From Multifurca ochricompacta (lineage: Eukaryota > Basidiomycota > Agaricomycetes > Russulales > Russulaceae): a stretch of 38,544 bases of DNA. A program made the translations under genes and the position numbers. Location: the NCBI GenBank assembly GCA_022496185.1, contig WTXG01000313.1:1-38544 (forward strand). Direction: 5' to 3'. The notes under the pieces are model-generated. The model worked only from the letters and a program-made list of their open reading frames with translations, searched no databases and was not told the origin of the DNA. Of the stretch, positions 10,746 to 19,077 are shown piece after piece. Numbering within the stretch: the first letter of the stretch is position 1; each line of letters starts with the position of its first letter.

Positions 10746-11395
10746 ACCATGAAAATTGGACAGTGGATGACTGGAAAAGGATCTTGTGGTCAGGTGAGAC
10801 TATAATGAACAGAATTGGTTCAGACAGAAGGAGCTACACTTGGGAAAAATAAGGGAGAACCACCCTCTGACAGAACCACCACCCTGACAGTCAAGCATGG
10901 AGGAGGAAGAACTTATGGTATTAGTCTTGTATGGGGTGGAATGGACTAGGAATGCTTACAGGGGTTTAGGGGATCATGAATCCATGCCAGTACTGTGATA
11001 TTTTGGATGGCAGAGTGGTGGAAAGGTTTGAAAAGTAAGAAATGGTGGAGGGTGAAAGCATGTTTCAGCAGGACAATGACCCAAAACACAATTCCAAGAA
11101 GGCAAGCCAGCAGGTTTAAGACAGGAATATTGAAGCCTGGTATGGATAGCCCAATCCCTTGAAATATTAGCCCCATTGGACACCTCTGGGTGGATCTGAA
11201 GAAGGTTCTTAACCAGTCAAGGGGATACCTGAGTTGTGGGAGAGGGTGGTGGAGGAGTGGAATAAAAATGCACCAGAATGATGGCAAAAGGTTATAGAAA
11301 GGATGACTAAAAGGATTCAAGGAGTTACCAAGGCAAAAAGGGGTGAAAAAAAGGAGTAATTGGGCAGATAGTGGATTTAAAATGTGGGTCAAAAA
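10746..11395 (+). pseudogene. Tc1-type transposase C-terminal half, broken
   Basis: Tc1 transposases cut and rejoin the element through a DDE catalytic core. The spacer reads HENWTVDDWKRILWSGET, where family members usually have WSDE.., so the first catalytic aspartate appears replaced by glycine. In the right arm KHGGGRTYG, then FQQDNDPKHNSKKAS (second aspartate) and SPIGHLWVDLKK follow. The last replaces the usual NP.E/D.LW, so the third acidic residue is lost too. Several stops (TAA, TGA, TAG) and frameshifts are present. This copy cannot make active transposase. Confidence 0.85.
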
Positions 11396-11598
11396 ACTGT
11401 CCCAATGATTGATTGATTTGATTTGATCATAAAATGCTTATATCATGGCCAATCTCTTTGATCCAAATTGGGCATGGTAGCCAGGAAGCAGGGCTTTCAG
11501 ACATACAGCCACACCATAACCAGATTCCTAAATGCTGAGGTGCTATAGAGTGAATACTAGAAATGGTGCAAACATTGGGACAGTTTTTTGACCCACTG
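10858..11598 (-). repeat. right 741-bp arm of the Tc1 palindrome
   Basis: Inverted copy of 10005-10745. The inner 24-base repeat lies at about 11384-11407 (GTGGGTCAAAAAACTGTCCC), facing the outer one at 11575-11598. The minus-strand open frame 10946-11392 has the same translation as the plus-strand frame of the left arm, which confirms the pairing. Confidence 0.93.
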
Positions 11599-11803
11599 TA
11601 ATTGTGAACGCGTTTTTGATCTTATCACTTAGATGTACATCCTAAGTATCTAATTAATTGTGAACGCATTTTTGATCTTATCACTTGTATCAGATGTATA
11701 TCCCAAGTATCTAATTAACTGTGAACACATTTTTGATCTTATCACTTAGATGTATATCCTAAGTATCTAATTAATTGTGAACGCGTTTTTGATCTTATCA
11801 ATT
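11599..11803 (+). repeat. 56-bp minisatellite, right block
   Basis: About four further copies of the unit TTGTGAACGC...AAGTATCTAATTA continue the array cut by the Tc1 insertion. Just downstream at 11913-11945 a short run TTCGCGTTTTTTCGCG is followed by TTCGTG and TTTGCA variants. Confidence 0.9.
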
Positions 11804-12897
11804 AGGTGTGATCCCAGCATCTCTGTACCGACGTGTGCCGACACGTGCATTCTTAAGCCTACCTTCCTAGATAGGAAGGCAATGCACGGTCCGATCAGTG
11901 TGCCCCACACTTCGCGTTTTTTCGCGTTTTTTCGTGTTTTTTTGCATTTCTATAGATATTGTAACTGATTCTTGTTTTATTTTGGATCGGATGCATGATC
12001 TGACTTGAAAATTCGTGGGATTGTAGTAATATATATATTCTTTCTGTGTATGCAAGATGAAGATCTCTGGCTGCCTCAAACCTTACAAGTAAACCTACGA
12101 GTATACCCACGAGTACTCGGATCCATGTGAGTATAGGACTCGCGGCTCCGGGTGATCCGTGGGAACATACTCATGCAGATCTGAGTATGGGATTATCTAA
12201 TCTAAATACCCATGAGTTCGGATCCGGGTAACTCACGAGTGCACTTGTGCTAGGCCCTAGGTCTTAGAGATCACCCAGAAGGTAATGCACCAAGTCGATT
12301 AAGAAGTCGAGTCTAAGGCATACAGGCTATCTAGGCAGGCCTTATATACGTAATAGAGATCGGAGTCTAAATCAGAGTACACACTCGATGTATCAACGAA
12401 GTCATAATGTGACCGAATAGGGAATGGAATCAATGTGGGCCAGGTGAGAATATATGTAGACGGATCCGGTATAGTTGCGATTCTGGTGGGAAAATACGTA
12501 AGAGTTCTTGTGTAAAGTATGAGTCAGAGATAAGCAAAGATAAGGGACAAATATGTACAAAGGAAGTCATCACATGGTCAACAAAGGGCAAACAGGGCCA
12601 AACAACATGTCACATGATGGAAAAAGGAAACAAGACGATGCAGTGGGGTTTGTAACAACTTGGTGTGCTTCCAGCACAGCAACTGGGCCCTGTCCCCACT
12701 TAACAGCCTTAGGGGATTAGCTCCCTTTGGCTGGCTCATCCCATCTCCCTCTGTGCTTGATTATAGCACCAAACCTTAACCGATTCTGAAGCTAGACAGT
12801 GCCCAGGGTCTAGCCTTATTGTGCTAGGCTCGAGGCTGAGGTAATGGACCCGTGCCAACCTGTGCATGCCACACAGAATGCTCCACTGAGCATAACA

Positions 12898-13441
12898 CAA
12901 TTACTACTGTTGTTTTATTAAGGGATATTCTCAACTCACGCGGCCACTGATTGATCTCACTAAACTAGCCACACCATGGACCTGGTCAGAAAAAGAAGAG
13001 AAAGCATTCAATACACTTAAGAAAATGTTCAGTTCCGCCCCTGTATTACAACAACCACGTATACAAGAACCATTCTTTGTTACAACCAATGCCTCTGGCT
13101 ACGCAATTGGTGCAGAGTTGGCACAGCAAGATGCTTTGGGATGACTTCATCTGGTAGCGTTCCTCTCAAAATCACTAGACCAAACGCAATGCAACTGGGA
13201 TATATATGACTGAGAGCTCTATGCTATCTGGTTCCCCCTTCAAGAGTGGAGACAATACCTCATGGGATCACCTCATCCTGTTACAGTCTTTTCAGATCAT
13301 CATAATCTACAGTATTTTCACAAACCCCAAAAACTCAACAGGCAACAAGCACATTGGCATTTAGACCTAATGGAGTATGACTTTGTCATTAAACCTATAC
13401 AGGGAAAACATAATATTATCGCTGATCTCCTCTCTCGATGA
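12898..13441 (+). pseudogene. gypsy-A RNase H
   Basis: The frame of 6260-8081 resumes in phase after LTR-X. It reads YYCCFIKGYSQLTRPLIDL (end of RT), then FFVTTNASGYAIGAELAQQ (the RNase H strand, here with N where D is usual), YAIWFPLQEWRQYL and TVFSDHHNLQYF. Three in-frame stops are all TGA: 13142-13144, 13211-13213 (family YDRELLAI) and 13439-13441. The TTNAS in place of the usual T.DAS would also remove a catalytic acid. It is non-functional. Confidence 0.85.
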
Positions 13442-14894
13442 CCTGATTATGACAATGGCCTCACAGATAATGAACACACAGTACTCCTCCCAAATGAAAA
13501 TTGGTCTCTCAAAGTCATTCAACTTGCTGAAGATCACGATACTTATCAAGAAATTGCCAAACAGTTCCATGACCACCCACTGGCTGGACACCCTGGTCGC
13601 TGCAATACCTGGGACCTTGTCTCCAAGATTTATAATGGTCCAAATTTATGTGAGTTCATCACTAACTATGTCAAAGGATGCCATGCATGCCAAGCAACCA
13701 AACCACACATGAAAACACTGGTTCCACTCTCCCCTTTCGATACCCCCGCAACTGAAGGCCCTTTTCAATTTATCTCCCTCAATCTCATCATGGACCTCCC
13801 TTTGTCACAAGGTTACAATGCTATTCTCACTATTGTTGACCAGGGATGCTCAAAAATGGCCAAGTTTATTCCCTGTTCTACTTCTATTACTGGTATTGAT
13901 GTTGCATCTCTCTATTTCACACACCTCTTTCCCCTATTTGGTGTTCCAAAATGTGTGATTTCTGATTGTGACCCCCACTTCACATCAAGTTTCATCAGAA
14001 AATTGTGCAAGACTCTCTCTATCTCTCAAAACATTAGTACCGCATTCCACCCCCAAACAGATGGCCAAACAGAATGCATGAACTGGTGGGTTGAACAATA
14101 CCTTTGTCACTGGACCTTTGGAAACCCCCACACTTGGGCTCCTCTTCTCCCTATGGCCGAATTTGTCCATAACTGATGGCGTCATGATAAAACTAAGCTT
14201 AGCCCCCATGAATTACTCCTTGGCTTCTGTCCTAGTCCCCCAAACTCCAAAATTACCACCCCAATCCCCACCTTATCAGATTGCCTTGCTTCTATTCTCT
14301 CTGCCCGTCATCTCACATCCAAAGTTCTGGAACAACTGACACCTCTAACACCATCTTTCTCCCTCCATGATCAGGTCTGGCTCAAAGGTAAGCATATCTC
14401 CTCCCTTTTCCCATCCCAAAAGCTCGCCCCCCACCACCATGGACCCTTCACGATCACCTGCATTATCTCTCCCATTGTGTTTGAACTTGCCCTCCCTCCT
14501 TCCCTAAAGATTCACAATGTTTTCCATGCCTCCCTTCTCTCCCCATACATCACCACCTCTGCATATGGCCCATCCCCGCCTTGACCCCTCCTGTCCTGGT
14601 TCATGGCACCGAGGAAGTGAAATCGACCATGTCATTGGCCACCACCGCTCAGGCTGCCTAGGCTGCCTCCAGTTTCTCCTTTGCTGGAAAGGGTTCCCAT
14701 CCTCTGACAATGAATGGGTCAATTATCGTCATATTCATGCCGATGACCTCATTCATGACTACCTTTCCACCCTTCCCCCTTCCCTTGCTGCTGCCCTTCC
14801 TGTTTGTAGTCTCACAAACCTTACAATGGGAGGTAATTCACCTTCAAAACCCTCACCCCGCCTTTTATTCGCATACCCCCGAGAAAGCCTATAA
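13442..14894 (+). pseudogene. gypsy-A integrase and chromodomain
   Basis: Integrase inserts the cDNA, and the chromodomain is thought to steer it to heterochromatin. The zinc-binding region shows H.....GHPG and CHACQATKPH. The core shows SLNLIMDLPLSQGYNAILT, CVISDCDPHFTSSF and STAFHPQTDGQTE, giving the three acidic residues, although the usual MDFI start is altered. A TGA at 14174-14176 and another at 14582-14584 interrupt the frame. Two one-base shifts near 14590-14630 follow. The chromodomain then reads IDHVIGHHRSG and LCWKGFPSSDNEWVNY. The rest to 15129 is a 3' region with no conserved domain seen. Confidence 0.85.
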
Positions 14895-15129
14895 AGTCCA
14901 CACCCCCACCAATATCCGCATCTGATGAAAAATGCATTCGCTGTATCACCCCACTCCCAACCCAGACCTTTGCTACATACAACTTCATTGAAATGGCTCA
15001 AAAAACCCTCCTTACACAACACTGCCTAAACAAAGCAGCCGCTGCCTATCATCTCACCCCTGTCTTAATTGCACAGTAACTAAGAACACCTAGAGTTGTC
15101 AAGGGACTTTGAACCTTAGCGAGAGGTAA

Positions 15130-15827
15130 TGTTACAATACCTAATATGATACCTTTCCCCATGCTATACAGACAGAAATGTACGATACTGCAATGTATGA
15201 CTTTTCTCCTCCTTACTCTTACTAGCCTCAAACCTTAGCAGCACCCTTAACATAATAACATCATCCTCTTCCACTCCTATTTAAGTTGCCATATGCTCAA
15301 GCTATATTCCTTAGTCTTGAGCTTTGTGATCTACATAGCTCTGTGACCCAGAATATCACCCTCTCTCCTCTTTACTTGAGCTGTGCACTGAGTAACTGCC
15401 TTGCTTCCCGAACTATTGGACTTTGGACCAGTGAACTGAGCTTTGAACATAACAACAGCCTTCTTGTTAGCTTATATTCACTGATTGTACCTCACTCAAG
15501 ATGTATTTAAGCTGCTAGGTTACTGAGACAGACCTTAAGTCTGTTCTCTTGTATCTAATACAGGTATATTCAACTTCACAGAAACTTGCTTGAACTCCCC
15601 AAGTTGCAGCTTGAGGAGCCTTCTCCCCAGTAGCTCTAGTAGGGCTGATTGCCACTACCCTCGACCTTGTTTCCTGCATGCACCCACTCTACAACATCAT
15701 GGGCACTTGAAACTTGAACCTGGAATAGGTCTTCTGTATTAGACCTTGAATCTTGGATGCGCCCCACATCTTGAGGGCTTTGAGTCTTGAAAACGTGACC
15801 TGACACAGCAAGTACCTGGCTGTGACA
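15130..15827 (+). repeat. LTR-W, 3' LTR of gypsy-A (698 bp)
   Basis: It begins TGTTACAATACC directly after a purine-rich tract GCGAGAGGTAA (15119-15129) and ends GGCTGTGACA. A TATTTAAG TATA-like box lies near 15279. No second copy occurs in the window, so the right boundary rests on the TG...CA rule only. Confidence 0.6.
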
Positions 15828-15837
15828 CTGTCATCAC

Positions 15838-16642
15838 TAGTGTTGTGCATGGCTTGGCTTGAAGCCATAAGCCGGCCATTTCTGAGCCAGAAAAAGCCAG
15901 GCTGACATAGGCTGTGAAAATGGCTTCCAGTGGCCCACAGCTCAGGCTTCAGGTTTGGAAAGCCTGAAGCTGCAGCTTAGGCCATGGCTTTTGGTGGCTG
16001 AGTCATGCTTTCTATCCAGATTTTTGCAAACTGTTGAACCAGAATACCAGTACAGAAGTAGTCTGACTTAATTGTGATCGCATTTAGATAAAACAATTGA
16101 TGAGATAAAAACATGTCTCACATTAATTAAGATACTGAGTATATACATCTCAGATTGATCATGTGATGAAATCACTTTCATTAACAAGCAAGATAATGCG
16201 CACATTCATTTACTTTAATTTGGTAGCTGATATAGTACATCTAAATTGTATATAAAGCCACCAAATCTGCTATAGATAAAGCAGTTGCTATTGTGTTATT
16301 GCAAGCATCTAAGTTAACAAGGTGAGATAGATTGTAGTATTGTAGTATCTAAAATATATTCCTGTGCCATCATGATGCCTGTTTCCTTCTGATGGCTCAG
16401 GCATTGGACACAAATCCTCTGGTCATTGCCACTTTTGGTGGGACCCATTTGCTCTCACTCTTCCATTACTATACTGTCAATTAAATTTCTAACATTTGCC
16501 TGACTTTAGTTTCAGACAGACTCTGACACCAGTACAAGCATGATTAATCCATGGTACAAGCAATTTTACTTAGCATATTAACAGTTGGTATTCAGATTGT
16601 GTGTGTTCTGGGCCACTTACCTATTCATTTCCTTATACCCAG
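15838..16642 (+). mobile_element. left part of a hAT element (TIR TAGTGTTGTG), copy C1
   Basis: It begins TAGTGTTGTG, the complement of the right end of the element at 34590-34599. The first about 180 bases are packed with AAGCC/GGCTT words, as are the last about 140 bases of the other copy, which looks like subterminal transposase-binding arrays. From 15945 to about 16330 it resembles 33242-33520 and the inverse of 33600-33842. No gene is seen in 16340-16642. It is cut at 16643 by gypsy LTR-Z. It may be the left end of the hAT whose transposase remains at 18839 and 21955 (inference). Confidence 0.65.
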
Positions 16643-17211
16643 TGTTACAACTCACTGTCGACTGCCTGGACAGTGGGTTGTATGCAAGAGGGATGATTTT
16701 TAGAAGTGGGGAAAAGGGTGAGAGTGAGGGGGAAAGTGCAGGGAGACGAAGCAAACAGCTCAAGGGCAAGGGATGAGAAGCCTTCCACAATGTGGGGCTA
16801 ATCTCCTAGGTAACCAGGTACTGGATCACAAGTGGACAGTCTAGAGCTGTCCATTCTATTCCCAAAGGGTTTATATACATAACTACAACTGGGACTTTGG
16901 TCTGTGCACTACTTTAGGGGAGGTTAACTTCGCTTTAACTCCCTACCGATCCACCAATGAGAATAGCCCCACTCTTTGGGGTTAGGAATCCGCAGTCCAC
17001 AGTTTGTAGGCTACTGTTTGGGCAGTGTGGGGTTTTGTTAGTACTCTTCCCACAGGTCTCCAATTTGGCAGGAGTCTGGCCCTGGTCCGGACCAGCCCCT
17101 TTCTGGTCTTAATCTAGGGTTATCTTCACTTCTGATGGTTCTGCAGGGTCTCTGGGAGCACCCAGAGATTTCTAGGGGGTCAGGAGGTCTCTAGGGTGTC
17201 AGTTCATGACA
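16643..17211 (-). repeat. 3' LTR-Z of gypsy-Z (569 bp)
   Basis: On the minus strand it runs from TGTCATGAACTGACACC to GAGTTGTAACA. The last about 440 bases match the truncated plus-strand copy at 5814-6249. A TATA box is visible as the complement of TTTATATACATA near 16869-16880. Confidence 0.88.
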
Positions 17212-17251
17212 CTATCCCCTCTTTAGGGTCTTGCTGTGCCACAGCAGGTTG

Positions 17252-18325
17252 TCAGAGGGTTGGGGGTCTAGGCAAGGTGGGATGGCGATGATGGAAGTTT
17301 TGAAGCAGGGTCATGGCATTCTTCATGTCAGTGAAGGGGACCCAAGAGTTTTCGGAGGCAGGGTAACCCTTCCATTTAACAAGGTAACAGATGCCTTTTC
17401 TGTTAGGGGTGTGGGCAGACTGCAAGATGGTCTCTATCTCATAATGGTCTTCTTCCCCATTCACAAGTTCAGGTGGTGGTCAGGTGAAGTTGGGTCCATG
17501 GGCTGGGGTTTCTTTGTACTGGGACAGAAGAGAATTGTGAAAGACCGGGTGGATGTGCCATGACTTAGGGAGTTCAAGTTTGCAGTTAACAGGGCCAGAG
17601 TGTACGACCTTGAAAGGGCCATGACATCGGGGGCTGAGTTTGGCCTTGGGGTGAGTGGTGCGTATGTTTGTTCCTTCCAGCCAAACCAGTTCTCCTGTCT
17701 TGAAAGCATGAAGGGGTCCATCTGGTCTTGACTGCTTCATGAGTTCTGCAGCAACCTGAAGGGCAGCAGCCACTTCACTGAGGATAGTTTCTAGGGTGTG
17801 GAGTCTTTCTTCAACTGATAGAATAGGGGTCGCAAAATGGAGTGGGGGAATAAACTCTGGTTGGAAGCCATACCAGATTTTGAAGGGGGATCTTTTGGTG
17901 GCACTATGGGTTCTAGCATTGTGGGCAAACTCCATAAAGGGGATCAGCTCTGCCCAGTCATCTTGTTGGAAGTTGCAGAAGACATGGAGATATTGTTCCA
18001 GTTCTTGGTTGACTCATTCAGTCTCTCCATCAGTCTGGGGGTGATAGGCAGTGCTCAAGGATGATTGTACTCCTAATTTGCTCCACATTTCTTTCATGAC
18101 TTTGGATGCAAATTGGGGACCTCGATCAGAGATGACTTGGTCTGGGAGGCCAGTGTGCCTCCATACATGTTCAAGGAATAGCTTGGAGGTTTCTGGAGCA
18201 GTGATGTCTTTGGTACAGGGAACAATGATGGTGGCTTTGCTGAATCAGTCCACCACCACAAATAGAGAGTCATAGGAGTGGGATAGGGGTAGGTCTGTGA
18301 TAAAGTCCATGGTGATTGTTCCCCA
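17252..18325 (-). pseudogene. gypsy-Z integrase core, C-terminal domain and chromodomain
   Basis: From the left-cut end the protein reads TITMDFITDLPLSHSYDSLF (first catalytic D), VISDRGPQFASK (second D) and STAYHPQTDGETE (catalytic E). The integrase C-terminal domain follows with LVWLEGTNIRTTHPKAKLSP and HPVFHNSLLS. The chromodomain has YEIETILQSA and YLVKWKGYPASENSWVPF. Two in-frame stops, both TGA on the minus strand (18247-18245 and 18016-18014), stand where the family has arginine (VDRFSK, TERVNQ). A shift near 17465 separates chromodomain from integrase. The catalytic residues are retained. Confidence 0.87.
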
Positions 18326-18838
18326 TGTTGACACAGGACGTGTCTGGAGATGCTTCAGGCATCTAAGGATCACTTTAGCTGTAGATAAGATTAGATTAGG
18401 TTCCGGAGTTTCAGACTTTTTACAATATCTTTATTACATTTCTTTCTCACCTTACTCAGCTGATTAGTGATGTCCTTAGTAATGCACAGTAAGCATGTGA
18501 TATCTCTTTGGCCAATGGCCTTTATCCCTCTCTGTTTATTGTCCGGCACTTGTGGACTTATTCCCAGTGCACACAGACCATTTCCCCTGGCCCCTATGGG
18601 TATATAAGGGTGTCTGTTTCATCTCTTTCACTTCAGAGTTCTTCTAACCTCTGAAGTGTAAGTTCCCTTTAGTTTACTCTCTACTTCCTTTAGACTAATG
18701 CTTCTTATAGTACTTGTCTTTTCTAGGTCAGTAGTGTAGTAATATTAGAGTTCTTCTAACCTCTGAAGTTACTTGTCTTTTCTAGCCTAACACGCTACTA
18801 ACCACAGTCAGTATAACCAGCAGCATGATTGTTTGACA
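18326..18838 (+). mobile_element. copia-1 family solo LTR without TSD
   Basis: This 513-bp LTR runs from TGTTGACACAGGACG to GATTGTTTGACA, equal in length to the one at 3635-4147. The 5 bases to the left (CCCCA) and right (GAATC) do not match. The left neighbour is gypsy-Z integrase and the right neighbour is a hAT transposase. This fits recombination between LTRs at different sites, or a deletion beside the LTR. Confidence 0.93.
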
Positions 18839-19077
18839 GAATCTGCCACATCAACACTTTTAAAATTGTTGCTCAGTTCCTTGTTGATCTTGCTGAGAAG
18901 GAAATCAAGTATGGGGGAAAAGATGCATTCATCCAATGGAGGAACTGTGCTGGGGCTTTCAAGGCACAGTTTCTTGGTGAATTTAAAGCTTATGCATGGC
19001 ACCAGTACCCATTTAATCTTCCAGTTGATGAGAAGAAAGGTGTTCTCAGGTGGTGGCAAGCACTTCTTGGGTCTGAT
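18839..19077 (+). pseudogene. hAT transposase, part 1 of the C-terminal region
   Basis: The frame reads RICHINTFKIVAQFLVDLAE and then GVLRWWQALLGSD. The WW pair before a short linker is the hallmark just upstream of the hAT C-terminal dimerisation region. The N-terminal and central catalytic parts are absent; the left boundary is the copia LTR. The frame is cut after LGSD by hAT element A1 and resumes at 21955. The first residues of this open frame (about 18829-18838) come from the LTR and are not part of the transposase. Confidence 0.75.

Larger units (their letters stand above)
10005..11598. mobile_element. Tc1/mariner-type fold-back element, with TSD TA
   Basis: It is 1594 bp, from CAGTGGGTCAAAAAACTGTC to its exact inverse, flanked by TA on both sides (10003-10004 and 11599-11600). 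Removing it with one TA restores the minisatellite unit. The arms 10005-10745 and 10858-11598 are inverted copies of 741 bp around a 112-bp spacer, and I saw no mismatch where I compared them. The right arm carries the C-terminal half of a Tc1 transposase in sense orientation and the left arm carries the same part in antisense. The N-terminal, DNA-binding half is missing. Confidence 0.95.
9277..12259. mobile_element. non-autonomous hAT element D, with TSD GGTCTTAG
   Basis: The terminal inverted repeats are TAGGGCATAGCACAAGT at the left and its complement ACTTGTGCTAGGCCCTA at the right, with one mismatch in 17. The flanks are exact 8-base duplications GGTCTTAG (9269-9276 and 12260-12267). An 8-base TSD and TAGGG-type ends are diagnostic of the hAT superfamily. 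Without the inner Tc1 element it is about 1.39 kb and has no transposase. The subterminal regions are rich in GGGTA/TACCC and ACTCG/CGAGT words. The interior holds a tRNA-like sequence and a 56-bp minisatellite. Confidence 0.93.
9087..12657 (-). mobile_element. solo gypsy LTR-Y (gypsy-B family), inverted, with TSD ACTTG
   Basis: It starts TGTAATGCC and ends TTTGTAACA, flanked by exact ACTTG copies (9082-9086 and 12658-12662). Without the inner hAT element it is about 580 bp, close to the 581-bp LTRs of gypsy-B and the 590-bp LTR at 37032-37621. It shares with them a TATA box and the word AAGTCGAGTCT at the same spacing. It is a diverged member of that family on the opposite strand. Confidence 0.9.
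8082..12897. mobile_element. LTR-X, about 1.24-kb solo LTR, with TSD CAATT and nested insertions
   Basis: It starts TGTTACAACC and ends GAGCATAACA, and is flanked by the exact duplication CAATT (8077-8081 and 12898-12902). Without the inner insertion it is about 1240 bp (8082-9086 plus 12663-12897). It has TG...CA ends and no coding sequence, so a solo LTR fits best; a short non-autonomous LTR element is the alternative. Part of it (8500-8660) is dense in CATGTGACC/CACATGACC words. Excision restores the gypsy-A frame from GFGN into YYCCFIKGYS. Confidence 0.8.
6250..15827 (+). mobile_element. Ty3/gypsy chromovirus gypsy-A, interrupted by nested insertions
   Basis: Protease, RT, RNase H, integrase and a chromodomain occur in gypsy order on the plus strand and end in LTR-W. 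Gag and the 5' LTR are missing. Two insertions split it, a copia solo LTR (7317-7827) and the nest 8082-12897. Each insertion plus its TSD is a multiple of three bases (516 and 4821), so the original frame is the same before and after both. With the insertions set aside, the frame is continuous from 6260 to 14582 except for in-frame TGA codons. Confidence 0.9.
16643..18325 (-). mobile_element. gypsy-Z fragment, 3' LTR plus integrase, minus strand
   Basis: Reading on the minus strand, integrase and chromodomain coding sequence (18325 down to 17252) is followed by a polypurine tract AAAGAGGGGATAG (17212-17224) and an LTR (17211-16643). The upstream part of the element is missing, and the left side of the coding region is cut at 18325 by a copia LTR that has no TSD. 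Confidence 0.88.

Noticed and set aside
9620..11803. Regular repeats that might be taken for a CRISPR array
   Set aside because: The 56-bp units follow each other without unique spacers, there are no cas genes, and the locus is fungal. It is a minisatellite split by a transposon.
14759..15231. Minus-strand open frames opposite the end of gypsy-A
   Set aside because: They have no recognisable domain and lie opposite the gypsy chromodomain tail and the 3' non-coding region. They are chance frames.
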